Source of the DNA: Nonomuraea roseoviolacea subsp. carminata
GTDB taxonomy: Bacteria > Actinomycetota > Actinomycetes > Streptosporangiales > Streptosporangiaceae
Length of the DNA: 64,000 bases
Direction of reading: 5' to 3'
NCBI RefSeq assembly: GCF_024172185.1
Contig: NZ_JAMZEC010000001.1
Location: forward strand, 1,178,001-1,242,000
Position 1 is the first letter of the stretch. Each line of letters starts with the position of its first letter. A program made the position numbers and the translations under genes. Below the pieces are notes generated by a model that did no database searches, had not been told where the DNA came from, and saw only the letters and a program-made list of their open reading frames with translations. Shown here one piece after another: positions 20,450-28,559 of the stretch.

Positions 20450-20968
20450 TTAGCCCTCGTCGCCGTCATCGTCGACGTCCGCGTACGCGTCGTCCGCGTC
20501 GTCGTCGTCGAACCGGCGGAACTCCACCTGCACCCGTCCGCGGGCCAGGTCCTGATAGTCGAGCCGGCGGACCGTGCCGTCGACCACGAGGTCCACGCCG
20601 CCGTCGTCGGCGGAGCGCACCCTGCCCTCCACCACGGTCCCGTCACGCAAATCCGCCTTCACCAGCCGCTTGGCGGCACGCCGCCAGTGACGCGGCTCGG
20701 TCAGCGGGCGGTCGACGCCCGGCGAGGAGACCTCCAGCGTGTAGGCCGCCTGGCCCATCACGTCGGTGTCGTCGAGCGCCGCGGAGACGGCCTGGCTCAC
20801 GTCGGCGACGTCGTCGAGGCTCACCCCTCCGTCGCGGTCGACGATCACGCGCAGCAGGCGGCGCCTGCCCGCCTGTGTGACCGTGACGTCCTCCAGGTCG
20901 AGGCCCTCCGCGCTGACGACGGGCTCAAGGAGCTTCATCAGGTGGTCGCGGGGTGACGCGCTGCCCAT
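20450..20968 (-). CDS. rimP: Ribosome maturation factor RimP
   Basis: 172 residues. LMKLLEPVVSAEGLDLEDV and YTLEVSSPGVDRPLTEPRHW are the RimP signatures, followed by an SH3-like C-terminal domain and a strongly acidic tail (DDDDADDAYADVDDDGDEG). RimP helps assemble the 30S subunit. ATG 20968 is chosen because GGGGAGGT (20980-20973) sits at ideal spacing; an in-frame ATG 21 nt upstream lacks one. First gene of the rimP-nusA-ylxR-infB operon. Confidence 0.95.
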   Translation of the reverse strand: MGSASPRDHLMKLLEPVVSAEGLDLEDVTVTQAGRRRLLRVIVDRDGGVSLDDVADVSQAVSAALDDTDVMGQAAYTLEVSSPGVDRPLTEPRHWRRAAKRLVKADLRDGTVVEGRVRSADDGGVDLVVDGTVRRLDYQDLARGRVQVEFRRFDDDDADDAYADVDDDGDEG

Positions 20969-21519
20969 ATCGACCTCCCCTATTGTCATGTCTCAGCCGG
21001 GCGGACCTCGCCTGCGGCCCTGCGCCGTCTGGCCGCTCAGCCAGCGACGACAGTTGACACCCTATCTGTAGGAGGACGTCCAAAGAGCGCCAGTCGGCGC
21101 GGACGCACCCTGAGCATGGGCGAGCGTACGGGGCGGGGGCTGCGGGCCCGTCACGGGGTCCCCGGAAGGCGCGTCCGGAGCGTTCCGTTGTCGCGGCGAC
21201 GCGGGGCGAGGGGACGCGACGGTGCGGCGGCGCTTGGGTGCGGGGACGCGGCGGAGCGGGGACATGGCGGGCGCGGGGGTGTGGGGACGGGAGCGACGCG
21301 GCGACACGGCGACACGGCGACGACGGACTGTGGGCCTCGCTTGACGGCGGGCAGGGGCGCGAGCCCGTACGATGCTACGTGCGTCCGTAGTCCGGAGGGC
21401 TACTCGCGTCCCGTCCGCGGCGCGGAGGACCGGCCAGGTCCCGTCCCGCCCGGCGGGCTCCTCACGTCCAGCCGTGGCCCATGGGGCCGCGTACGTCCGC
21501 GTCCTGGAGGTTCCTTCCC
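20969..21519. other. Non-coding gap upstream of rimP and the lipoprotein gene
   Basis: 551 nt without a convincing gene. 21180-21340 is unusually G-rich and made of degenerate GCGGCGACAC-like repeats (GACACGGC repeats at about 21302-21318). On the minus strand TAGGGT at 21065-21060 is a possible -10 for rimP. On the plus strand TTGACG (21341) and TACGAT (21368) could serve the lipoprotein gene, but with a 21-nt spacer. Confidence 0.4.
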
Positions 21520-22047
21520 GTGGGCCCTTCCCTCTCCCGGCGAGCCGCGCTGGCAGGCGGAGCGGCCGTGGTGGCGCTCACGGGGTGCAGCGGCGAGGAC
21601 GGCGCCGGGCCGGAGCAGCCGCCGGCCGAGCCGCCGGAGCTGGTGCTCGCGCGGGAGCTGATCGCCGACAAGGAACGCGTCATCGGCCTGTACGGCGTGC
21701 TGATCGGCAAGGGGGCCGGTGAACTGGCGCCGTTCCGCGACCGGCACCAGGCGCACCTGACGGAGCTGCGCCGCCGCTTCCCCGCCGCGGCCTCCCCCGC
21801 GCCCGGCGCCACCCAGTCCTCGGGCACTCCGTCACCAGGCGCCTCCTCCCCCGCGGCTTCGTCCCCGGGCGCTCCCACGGCGGGGGCGGCCAAGGTGTCG
21901 CTGTCGTCGCTGCGCGAGGTGGAACGCAAGGCGGCCGCCCAGCGCGCCCGCCGGCTGTCGGGGATCGCGCCTTCGATGGCGCAGCTCGTCGCCAGCATCG
22001 GCGCCTGCGAGGCCGCCCACGCCCTGGCCCTGCCGAGGTCCCTGTGA
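21520..22047 (+). CDS. Putative Tat-dependent lipoprotein
   Basis: 175 residues from GTG 21520, which follows CTGGAGGTTCCTTCCC. The N-terminus PSLSRRAALAGGAAVVALTGC has a twin-arginine pair, a hydrophobic core and a lipobox LTGC with the lipid-modified cysteine near residue 23. The rest is helical (LARELIADKERVIGLYGVLI) interrupted by a Pro/Ser/Ala-rich linker of about 35 residues. It precedes a DUF4439 ferritin-like gene by 136 nt. Function unknown; an envelope protein partner of DUF4439 is a guess. Confidence 0.7.
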   Translation: MGPSLSRRAALAGGAAVVALTGCSGEDGAGPEQPPAEPPELVLARELIADKERVIGLYGVLIGKGAGELAPFRDRHQAHLTELRRRFPAAASPAPGATQSSGTPSPGASSPAASSPGAPTAGAAKVSLSSLREVERKAAAQRARRLSGIAPSMAQLVASIGACEAAHALALPRSL

Positions 22048-22183
22048 GCCGCGCCGCCGAGATCTCCTTGAGCGGCCTCGCCGAGGTCGGTGCGGGACAC
22101 TCTGCCGATGTCCGCGGAGGGCGCCCGGCGGTCGTCCCTGACCGACGCCCTCATCGAGGTGCCTGTGAGACGAGGAGGTCGTC

Positions 22184-22663
22184 GTGAGCGGTGACGTCGA
22201 GAGACTCGGCAAGGCGCTGGCCGCCGAGCACGCCGCCGTCTTCGCGTACGGGCTGATCGGCGCGCGCACCACCGGGGCGCTGCGCTCCAAGGCCACGCAG
22301 GCGTTCGACGCGCACCGCGCCCGCCGCGACCAGCTCCGCACCTTCATCACCGGCCGGGGCGGACGGCCCGCCGAGGCCGAGGCGTCCTATTCCCTGCCCC
22401 TCGTCCCGTCCACACCGGCCGACGCCGTGCGGCTGGCGGTGCAGATCGAGGCCGGCATGACGGCCGCCTACCTGGAGCTGGTCGCCGGCGATGACGCGGC
22501 GCTGCGCAAGTACGCGGCGCTGGCTATGCAGGAGGCGGTGGCCCGCTCGTACGCGTTCCGGCCGGCCGTCGGGACGGCCTTCCCCGGCATGCCGGGCGCC
22601 GCGTCCCCCGCGTCCTCGCCCGCTTCCCCGCCGGCGTCGCCGTCCGCGCCCACGGGCGGCTAG
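22184..22663 (+). CDS. DUF4439 ferritin-like domain protein
   Basis: 159 residues; GTG start behind GACGAGGAGGTC. The two helical halves LGKALAAEHAAVFAYGLIGA and AVQIEAGMTAAYLELVAGD, plus ALAMQEAVARSYAFR, fit the DUF4439 four-helix, ferritin-like family seen in actinobacterial operons near rimP and proS. The C-terminus is a Pro/Ala/Ser tail. The metal-binding glutamates are only partly present, so I do not claim ferroxidase activity. Confidence 0.75.
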   Translation: MSGDVERLGKALAAEHAAVFAYGLIGARTTGALRSKATQAFDAHRARRDQLRTFITGRGGRPAEAEASYSLPLVPSTPADAVRLAVQIEAGMTAAYLELVAGDDAALRKYAALAMQEAVARSYAFRPAVGTAFPGMPGAASPASSPASPPASPSAPTGG

Positions 22664-22821
22664 GTCGCGAGGGCGCGTCCCGGGCGCGGGCGGCGTGGAG
22701 TGTCCACCCCGCGCCGACCCAGCCTCTCCTCGTGCCTGACCGCATGGTGCCTCCCCCGTTCTTGGGGTCGCCCCAGCCGCGACTTTGTAGGGTCGCCGCC
22801 CCCCTGAGGGGTCTCAGCCAT
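22660..22821 (-). CDS. Possible small basic protein (uncertain)
   Basis: A 53-codon frame from ATG 22821 with GAGGAG nine nt upstream. The product is Arg-rich and mostly polar (begins MAETPQGGGDPTKSRLG). Its third-position GC is lower than neighbouring genes and I recognise no family. A strong hairpin lies about 90 nt upstream. It could equally be non-coding. Confidence 0.2.
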   Translation of the reverse strand: MAETPQGGGDPTKSRLGRPQERGRHHAVRHEERLGRRGVDTPRRPRPGRALAT

Positions 22822-22912
22822 GTGCCGCCGCTCCTCAGGCCGCCGCGTCCGGCACGCAGGTGTTCCCACCCGCCGCCCTGGAGTCCGCGCAAGCGGTCCA
22901 GGCGAGAACGCG

Positions 22913-22946
22913 ACGGCGCCGGAGCCGCGGCAGGCTCCGGCGCCGT
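22913..22946. terminator. 14-bp perfect hairpin, terminator-like
   Basis: ACGGCGCCGGAGCC and GGCTCCGGCGCCGT around a GCGGCA loop. A second stem GCTCGT-CTGA-ACGAGC follows at 22953-22968. It is far from any clear stop codon: 250 nt after the DUF4439 gene or 355 nt after proS. Confidence 0.5.
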
Positions 22947-23156
22947 GGTCAGGCTCGTCTGAACGAGCGTCAGAGAGCCTGTGACGGCCCGTATGGCGAG
23001 CCGAGACCCAGGGCGTCTCTCCGTCGCCCGGAGGGTCGCACAGCGCCCGTGAAAGCCCGGAGGGCCAGAGTCCGGAGGAAGGGGCGGGCGACCCACGCGG
23101 GCGCAGTGCGGAACGGCGCAGCGCTGAGTGGGCCCGGTGGACCACATGGCGCCGAG

Positions 23157-23262
23157 GAGGGCTGGGGGCTCGCCCCCAGCCCCAAGGAGGACGGGGGTGG
23201 CTCGCCCCGGCCCAGAGAAGGACTGGGTGGCTCGCCCCCGCCCCGAAAGGGAGGACCCAAGT
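23157..23262. repeat. Imperfect GC-rich tandem repeat behind proS
   Basis: Three degenerate units of about 40 bp containing GGGTGGCTCGCCCC-like cores and AGGAGGAC/AGAAGGAC. The unit at 23161-23180 is a perfect hairpin (GCTGGGGG-CTCG-CCCCCAGC) and may terminate proS. Confidence 0.55.
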
Positions 23263-23300
23263 CACCCACCACGGCCCCGGAGGGCCGGGTGGGCGACGGG

Positions 23301-25046
23301 TCAGGCGCGGCAGGCCGCCGTGACGCGGTCGGCCGCCTCCGCGAGCGGGATCTCCGTCTTCTCGCCCGAGACCCGGTCGCGCAGCTCCACCACGCCCTGG
23401 GTGAGCCCGCGGCCCACCACGACGATGGTCGGCATGCCCAGCAGCTCCGCGTCCTTGAACTTGACGCCGGGCGACACCCCGGCCCGGTCGTCCACGAGGA
23501 CGCGCAGGCCGCGGGACTCCAGCTCGGCGGCCAGCTCCAGGGCCGCCTCGATCTGGTTCTCCTTGCCCGTGCCGACGATGTGCACGTCGGCGGGCGCGAC
23601 CTCGCGCGGCCACACCAGGCCGAGCCCGTCGTGGAGCTGCTCGGCCAGGACGGCGACCGCGCGCGAGACGCCGATGCCGTAGGAGCCCATGGTGATGCGG
23701 ATGGGCTTGCCGTCGGGGCCGAGCGCGTCGAGGCCGGCCGCGTCGGCGTACTTGCGGCCGAGCTGGAAGATGTGGCCGATCTCGATGCCGCGGTCGATGG
23801 AAAGCGCGGAGCCGCACCGGGGGCAGGCGTCGCCGGCGCGCACCTCGGCGGCCTCGATGGTGCCGTCGGGCACGAAGTCGCGGCCCGCCACGACGTGGGC
23901 GGCGTGCCGGCCGGGCTCGTTGGCGCCGGTCACCCAGGCGCTGCCGGTGACGACGCGCGGGTCGACGAGGTAGCGGATGCCGAGGCCGCGCAGGACCTGC
24001 GGGCCGATGTAGCCGCGGACGAGGCCGGGGTGCCTGGCGAAGTCCTCGGCCTCGAAGATCGCGGGCTCGCCGGGGGCGAGCGCCGCCTCCAGTCGCTTGA
24101 AGTCGACCTCGCGGTCGCCGGGCACGCCGATGACGAGGGTCTCGACCTTGTCGGAGCCGGGCGTGGTCACCTTGACGACGACGTTCTTGAGGGTGTCGGC
24201 GGCGGTGACGGACAGGCCGTGGTGCTCGTTGACGTACGAGACGAGGCTCTCGATGGTCGGGGTGTCGGGGGTGTCGAGGACCCGCAGCGGCTCGTTGTCC
24301 TCGATCGGGCGGGCGGCGGGCGCCGGGGTGGTGACGGCCTCGGCGTTGGCGGCGTAGCCGCAGGAGTGGCAGGCGACGAAGGTGTCCTCGCCCGTGGGGG
24401 TGGGGGCCAGGAACTCCTCGGAGGCCGAGCCGCCCATCGCGCCCGACGTGGCGAACACGATCTTGTAGGTGATGCCGAGCCGGTCGAAGGTCCGGATGTA
24501 GGTCTCGCGGTGCTGCTCGTAGGAGTGCTTGAGACCGTCGTCGTCGAGGTCGAAGGAGTAGGAGTCCTTCATGAGGAACTCGCGGCCGCGCAGGATGCCG
24601 GCGCGGGGACGGGCCTCGTCGCGGTACTTGGTCTGGATCTGGTACAGCGTGACCGGGTAGTCCTTGTAGGAGCTGTACTCGCCCTTGACCATGTCGGTGA
24701 AGAGCTCCTCGTGGGTGGGACCCAGGAGGTAGTCGGAGCCCTTGCGGTCCTGCAGCCGGAACAGCAGGTCGCCGTACTCGGTCCAGCGGCCGGTGGACTC
24801 GTAGTACTCGCGGGGCAGCAGCGCGGGGAACAGCACCTCCTGGCCGCCCATCCGGTTCATCTCCTCGCGGACGATCCGGGTGACGTTCTCCAGGACCATC
24901 TTGCCGAGGGGCAGCCACGAGTAGATGCCGGGCGCCACGCGGCGGACGTAACCGGCGCGGACGAGGAGCTTGTGGCTCGGCACTTCCGCGTCTGCCGGGT
25001 CGTCCCGCAGGGTGCGAAGAAACAACGACGACATGCGCAGCGACAC
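23301..25046 (-). CDS. proS: Prolyl-tRNA synthetase
   Basis: 581 residues, bacterial-type ProS. Motif 1 region [20 protein letters not shown], motif 2 [19 protein letters not shown], the editing insertion (about 230-390) and motif 3 [12 protein letters not shown] followed by the anticodon-binding domain. It charges tRNA-Pro. GTG 25046 is chosen because AAGGAG sits at the right distance; the in-frame ATG at 25034 is less likely. It is transcribed alone. Confidence 0.96.
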   Translation of the reverse strand: MSLRMSSLFLRTLRDDPADAEVPSHKLLVRAGYVRRVAPGIYSWLPLGKMVLENVTRIVREEMNRMGGQEVLFPALLPREYYESTGRWTEYGDLLFRLQDRKGSDYLLGPTHEELFTDMVKGEYSSYKDYPVTLYQIQTKYRDEARPRAGILRGREFLMKDSYSFDLDDDGLKHSYEQHRETYIRTFDRLGITYKIVFATSGAMGGSASEEFLAPTPTGEDTFVACHSCGYAANAEAVTTPAPAARPIEDNEPLRVLDTPDTPTIESLVSYVNEHHGLSVTAADTLKNVVVKVTTPGSDKVETLVIGVPGDREVDFKRLEAALAPGEPAIFEAEDFARHPGLVRGYIGPQVLRGLGIRYLVDPRVVTGSAWVTGANEPGRHAAHVVAGRDFVPDGTIEAAEVRAGDACPRCGSALSIDRGIEIGHIFQLGRKYADAAGLDALGPDGKPIRITMGSYGIGVSRAVAVLAEQLHDGLGLVWPREVAPADVHIVGTGKENQIEAALELAAELESRGLRVLVDDRAGVSPGVKFKDAELLGMPTIVVVGRGLTQGVVELRDRVSGEKTEIPLAEAADRVTAACRA

Positions 25047-25137
25047 GGCTACTCCTTGCTCGGGCCGGATGTGGAGGATTACAGGCTATCGACTCGGGAG
25101 AGGGGGCCGCTCAGCTTATTCGCGCTCGTCGGCGCTT

Positions 25138-25818
25138 TCAGGGGCCGATCCAGAGGCCGCCCCACAGCGTGTCCGTCAGGAGGACGGCGACCAGGCCCGC
25201 GAGCGCCGCTGAGACCGCGAGGGCGCGCAGCCGCCCGGCGAGGGTCCGGCGCAGCCCGAGCACCAGAGCGATGGTCAGGCCGCCCACCACGATGGCGGTG
25301 ACGGGCCAGAACGCCCGCTCGGTGGCGATGAAGCCGGGCGTGGAGCGGTCTATCACGTCGGCGAGCAGCGCCGCGCCGATGGCGCCCGCCGCGAGGTCGC
25401 CCCAGTGGTCCCGTCTGCGCGCGACATAGCCGAGCAGGCCGAGGCCGACCAGCATGAACAGGATCCAGTTGAGCCCGGCCAGGCTGCCGCCGACGACGTC
25501 GAAGGTGAAGTCGCGGCCGTGGACCGCGCTCGCCCCCATGGCCGCGACCAGCATGGACACGGCGGCGAGGAACGTGCTCAGCGCCGCCCAGCCGAACCCC
25601 TGCGCGGTCACGCCCAGCGCGATGGCCAGGGCGAGGTAGGCGTAGGGGTCGTAGAGGCGCACGCACCAGGCGGGCCCGCTCCCGGACACGAACATGCCGA
25701 CGAGGCCGACGGCCAGTCCCCCGATGAAGGCCGCCAGCACGTGCCGCTCGATGCCGCGCTGGCGCCGGTCGTAGTCGGCGAAGTCCGCGTACTCGATCGT
25801 CGGTTTCTTCATGTCCAT
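25138..25818 (-). CDS. Hypothetical multi-pass membrane protein
   Basis: 226 residues. A charged N-terminus (KKPTIEYADFADYDRRQR) is followed by about six hydrophobic segments, such as AAFIGGLAVGLVGMFVSG and LALAIALGVTAQGFGWAAL, and a short C-terminus. No family recognised. An ATG two codons downstream (25812) is an alternative start. It shares a promoter region with the divergent ipdE2. Confidence 0.6.
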   Translation of the reverse strand: MDMKKPTIEYADFADYDRRQRGIERHVLAAFIGGLAVGLVGMFVSGSGPAWCVRLYDPYAYLALAIALGVTAQGFGWAALSTFLAAVSMLVAAMGASAVHGRDFTFDVVGGSLAGLNWILFMLVGLGLLGYVARRRDHWGDLAAGAIGAALLADVIDRSTPGFIATERAFWPVTAIVVGGLTIALVLGLRRTLAGRLRALAVSAALAGLVAVLLTDTLWGGLWIGP

Positions 25819-25912
25819 CCCCGCTCATACCTCCCCGGGACCTTCGGGATGGACGACCACATTCCGGTGATGCGGATGTACAAAAACCGCAAAGCTTCCC
25901 AACCACGGCCAT

Positions 25913-25930
25913 ATCAAGCAATCGCTTGGT
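25913..25930. promoter_or_regulatory. KstR2-type operator at ipdE2
   Basis: ATCAAGCAATCGCTTGGT: 13 of 14 core positions of the KstR2 consensus AnCAAGnnCTTGnT (consensus recalled, not looked up). It directly abuts TAGTCT (25930-25935), a -10 box seven nt before the ipdE2 GTG. Confidence 0.7.
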
Positions 25931-25942
25931 AGTCTCGCGGGC

Positions 25943-26905
25943 GTGACGGTCACCGACGAGCTCCGCGACGTGGTCCGCTCCTACCTGGCCGACCGGCCCG
26001 GCGCCTCCTGGGGGATGTTCGCCGGGGAGCTGGGCGTCGCGGGGCTCGCCGTCCCCGAGGAGTACGGCGGGGCCGGGTGCGGGCCGGCCGAGGTCGCGGC
26101 CGTGGCCGAGGAACTGGGGAGGGCGCTGTCGCCGCACCCGTTCCTGCAGACCGCGGTGCTCGCCGTCGAGGCGGTCAAGGCGGGCGGCGACGCGGCGGCG
26201 ATGGCCCGGCTGCTGCCCGTCCTGGCGGGTGGCGGGCGCAGCGCGACCGTGGCGCTGCCCGGCGACGGCGAACTGGTCCTGGAGGACGGGCTGCTGTCGG
26301 GCGTCGTGCCGTACGCGCCGGCGGGCGAGCTGGTGCTCGTGTACGCGGCCGGGCTGCTCATGGAGGCGGAGCCGATGCGGCGCGCGCCGCACCGCACCGT
26401 GGACGAGAGCCGGCCTCTGGAGGAGCTGACCTTCGAACGCGTTCCGGTACGGCCGGCCGGCGACGGCTCGGGCTGGACCCGGGTGCGCGACCTCGGCGTC
26501 GCGGCCCTGGCCGCCGAGCAGACGGGCGGGGCGGCGCGCTGCCTGGAGATGGCCACGGACCACGCCAGGTCGCGCCACCAGTTCGGCCGGCCGATCGGCT
26601 CCTTCCAGGCCGTCAAGCACAAGCTGGCCGACCTGCTGCTGCTGGTGGAGTCGGCCCGGTCGGCGGCCCTGGGCGCGGCCGGAGCCGGGGAGGCGGATCT
26701 GGAGGAGGCGGCCGCGATCGCCGGCTCGTACTGCTCGGAGGCGTACCTGACGGCCGCCGGCGAGAACATCCAGATCCACGGCGGCATCGGCGTCACGTGG
26801 GAGCATCCGGCGCACCGCTACTTCAAGCGGGCCACCTCGGACGCGCAGCTCTTCGGCCCTCCGCAGGCGCACCGCGCGCGCCTGGCCGCCCGCGTGCTCG
26901 GGTAG
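25943..26905 (+). CDS. ipdE2: Acyl-CoA dehydrogenase, IpdE2/FadE33-like
   Basis: 320 residues, shorter than a canonical acyl-CoA dehydrogenase, as in the FadE33-type partner subunit of steroid alpha2beta2 dehydrogenases. N-terminal LGVAGLAVPEEYGGAG, then HQFGRPIGSFQAVKHKLAD and the C-terminal IQIHGGIGVTWEHPAHRYFK are conserved family blocks. In the HIP pathway IpdE1-IpdE2 introduces a double bond in a bicyclic acyl-CoA; that assignment rests on the cluster context. The GTG start has a KstR2-type site and a -10 box immediately upstream, so the gene looks leaderless and KstR2-controlled. Its presumed partner IpdE1 is 13 kb away. Confidence 0.8.
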   Translation: MTVTDELRDVVRSYLADRPGASWGMFAGELGVAGLAVPEEYGGAGCGPAEVAAVAEELGRALSPHPFLQTAVLAVEAVKAGGDAAAMARLLPVLAGGGRSATVALPGDGELVLEDGLLSGVVPYAPAGELVLVYAAGLLMEAEPMRRAPHRTVDESRPLEELTFERVPVRPAGDGSGWTRVRDLGVAALAAEQTGGAARCLEMATDHARSRHQFGRPIGSFQAVKHKLADLLLLVESARSAALGAAGAGEADLEEAAAIAGSYCSEAYLTAAGENIQIHGGIGVTWEHPAHRYFKRATSDAQLFGPPQAHRARLAARVLG

Positions 26906-26943
26906 GGCCGCCCAAGGGACTCCCGCCGGGGGCGGCGGGCCGC

Positions 26944-27396
26944 TCAGCCACCGAGGAGCTCTTCCCAGGGGTGGCGGGCGTTGGTGCGGCGCGTGGTGTC
27001 GAGCGCCTCGGCCAGCCGCCAGAAGCCGGGCCTGGCGCGTACGCGGTCGGCGCCCATGGGGTCGATGGCGTGCAGCTCGAACCGCACCCCCATGACGTCG
27101 AGCACGGCCGACGCCGCGCCGCCGGGACCGGCGGCGGTGACGGCGCCCGGCGCGGCCAGCCGCTCGGCGAGCAGGGCGGCGGCCTCGGACGCGAACGGCC
27201 CGTCGCGCCATTCGAGGTGCCAGCTCTCGTCGGAGCCGCGCCACCAGGTGAGGTCGCGGCAGGACTCGATGAAGTCGGCCTCCGTCGCCAGGGCCGCCAT
27301 GACCCGGCCCAGGGCTTCGTAGCGGCGCGCCCCGGCGGAGGTGGGGTCGTCCTCGTCCTTCGCCCGCCGCAGCGCGTGCTTTCGCCTCACGAGCAT
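26944..27396 (-). CDS. Hypothetical protein
   Basis: 150 residues, no signal peptide or membrane segment. It starts with a basic MLVRRKHALRRAKDEDD and contains WHLEWRDGPFASEAAALLA and VRARPGFWRLAEALD. I do not recognise the family. It diverges from the LLM-oxidoreductase operon and ends against ipdE2, separated by a GC-rich inverted repeat (GGGCCGCC...GGCGGCGGGCC) at 26907-26942 that may terminate both. Confidence 0.6.
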   Translation of the reverse strand: MLVRRKHALRRAKDEDDPTSAGARRYEALGRVMAALATEADFIESCRDLTWWRGSDESWHLEWRDGPFASEAAALLAERLAAPGAVTAAGPGGAASAVLDVMGVRFELHAIDPMGADRVRARPGFWRLAEALDTTRRTNARHPWEELLGG

Positions 27397-27450
27397 CCAC
27401 TTTGATCGCGACGGCGCCCTTCCCGCAAGGGTTTACCGCTGATAGTCTCT

Positions 27451-27468
27451 ACCAAGCGAGCGCTTGGT
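27451..27468. promoter_or_regulatory. KstR2-type operator, perfect wide dyad, at the LLM-fadD3 operon
   Basis: ACCAAGCG-AG-CGCTTGGT has perfect 8-bp arms and fits the KstR2 core at 13 of 14 positions. TAGTCT (27443-27448) just upstream is a -10 candidate, so bound repressor would cover the transcription start. Confidence 0.78.
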
Positions 27469-27491
27469 TTACTACTTTCGCCGGAGGCGCG

Positions 27492-28559
27492 ATGACGTCC
27501 CTACGGATCAGCCTGGGGTATGAACTGGAGGTCCGCGGGCGCACCCGCGAGGTCGAGCAGAAGGCGTTCCAGAACGTGATCGAGCAGGTCGTCCTGGGCG
27601 ACCGGCTGGGATTCGACACCGCGTGGTTCGTGGAGCACCACTTCACCCGCGGCTTCTCCCACTCCTCGGCCCCCGATCTCGTGCTCGCCGCCGCCTCGCA
27701 GCGCACCGAGCGCATCCACCTCGGGCTCGGCGTCGTGCTGCTGCCGTTCCAGTCGCCGATCCGCACGGCCGAGCGGGTCGCCACGCTGGACGTGCTCAGC
27801 GGCGGCCGGGTGGAGTTCGGCACCGGCCGCGGCGCCTCCCCTCTGGAGTACCAGGCGTTCCAGCGGCCGTTCGAGAAGTCGCGGCAGATCTGGGAGGACT
27901 GCCTGGAGGCGACGCTGGCCATCTGGCAGGCCGACGGCGAGCCGGTCAGCCGCTCCAACGAGTTCTTCGAGATCCCCGACGTGGCCGTCTACCCGCGTCC
28001 CGCGCAGGTGCCGCACCCGCCGGTCTGGGTGGCCTCCACGTCGCTGGAGGGCTACCTCGCCGCGGCCCGGCACGGCTACAACCTGCTCGGCATGACCATG
28101 CTCAAGGGCATCGACGACGTGGCCACCGACATCGCCCGCTACCGCGAGGCGCTGGAGGAGGCGGGCTTCGACCCGGCGACGCGGCGGGTGGCCCTGATGA
28201 TCCCCTGGTTCGTCGGCCCCACCCGGGACGAGGCCGCCGCCACGGCCGCCGACGCCGTGCTGTGGTACATCCGCCGCCAGGTCAACCTGGTCACCCCGCC
28301 CGACTACTACGACGCCCGGCACGCCACCCACCGGGTGCTCGGCCAGCTCGCCGCCGGGATGCCGCCTGAGGAGGCGATGGCGACGTTGCGGGAGCACCTG
28401 ATGGTCGTGGTGGACGACGTGGAGGGGTCGCGCAAGGCGCTGGCCCGCATCGCGGAGGCGGGCGCCACGGACCTCATCCTCCAGTGCCAGGTCGGCGGTC
28501 TCGCCCACGAGCACGTGTGCGCGTCCATGCGGCGCTTCATGGCCGAGGTGGCGTCATGA
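27492..28559 (+). CDS. LLM-class flavin-dependent oxidoreductase
   Basis: 355 residues with the luciferase-like TIM-barrel pattern: WFVEHHFTRGFSHSSAPDLV, IHLGLGVVLLPFQSPIRTAERVA (shown in part) and VEFGTGRGASPLEYQAF. Such enzymes use reduced FMN or F420 for monooxygenation or hydride transfer. ATG 27492 follows CCGGAGGCGCG. It is the first gene of an operon with a PaaK-like protein, fadD3 and fprA, behind a KstR2-type site. No enzyme of this class belongs to the HIP pathway as I know it, so its role here is open. Confidence 0.85.
   Translation: MTSLRISLGYELEVRGRTREVEQKAFQNVIEQVVLGDRLGFDTAWFVEHHFTRGFSHSSAPDLVLAAASQRTERIHLGLGVVLLPFQSPIRTAERVATLDVLSGGRVEFGTGRGASPLEYQAFQRPFEKSRQIWEDCLEATLAIWQADGEPVSRSNEFFEIPDVAVYPRPAQVPHPPVWVASTSLEGYLAAARHGYNLLGMTMLKGIDDVATDIARYREALEEAGFDPATRRVALMIPWFVGPTRDEAAATAADAVLWYIRRQVNLVTPPDYYDARHATHRVLGQLAAGMPPEEAMATLREHLMVVVDDVEGSRKALARIAEAGATDLILQCQVGGLAHEHVCASMRRFMAEVAS

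Larger units (their letters stand above)
22664..23300. other. Long hairpin- and repeat-rich gap between DUF4439 gene and proS
   Basis: 637 nt. It holds a 14-bp perfect hairpin (22913-22946), a smaller one (22953-22968), an imperfect GC-rich tandem repeat after the proS stop (23157-23262), and one short minus-strand reading frame (22660-22821). No convincing larger gene: long frames here read through repeats and lack codon bias. Confidence 0.5.

Noticed and set aside
23157..23262. CRISPR-like repeats
   Set aside because: Units are degenerate, without unique spacers, and no cas genes are present.
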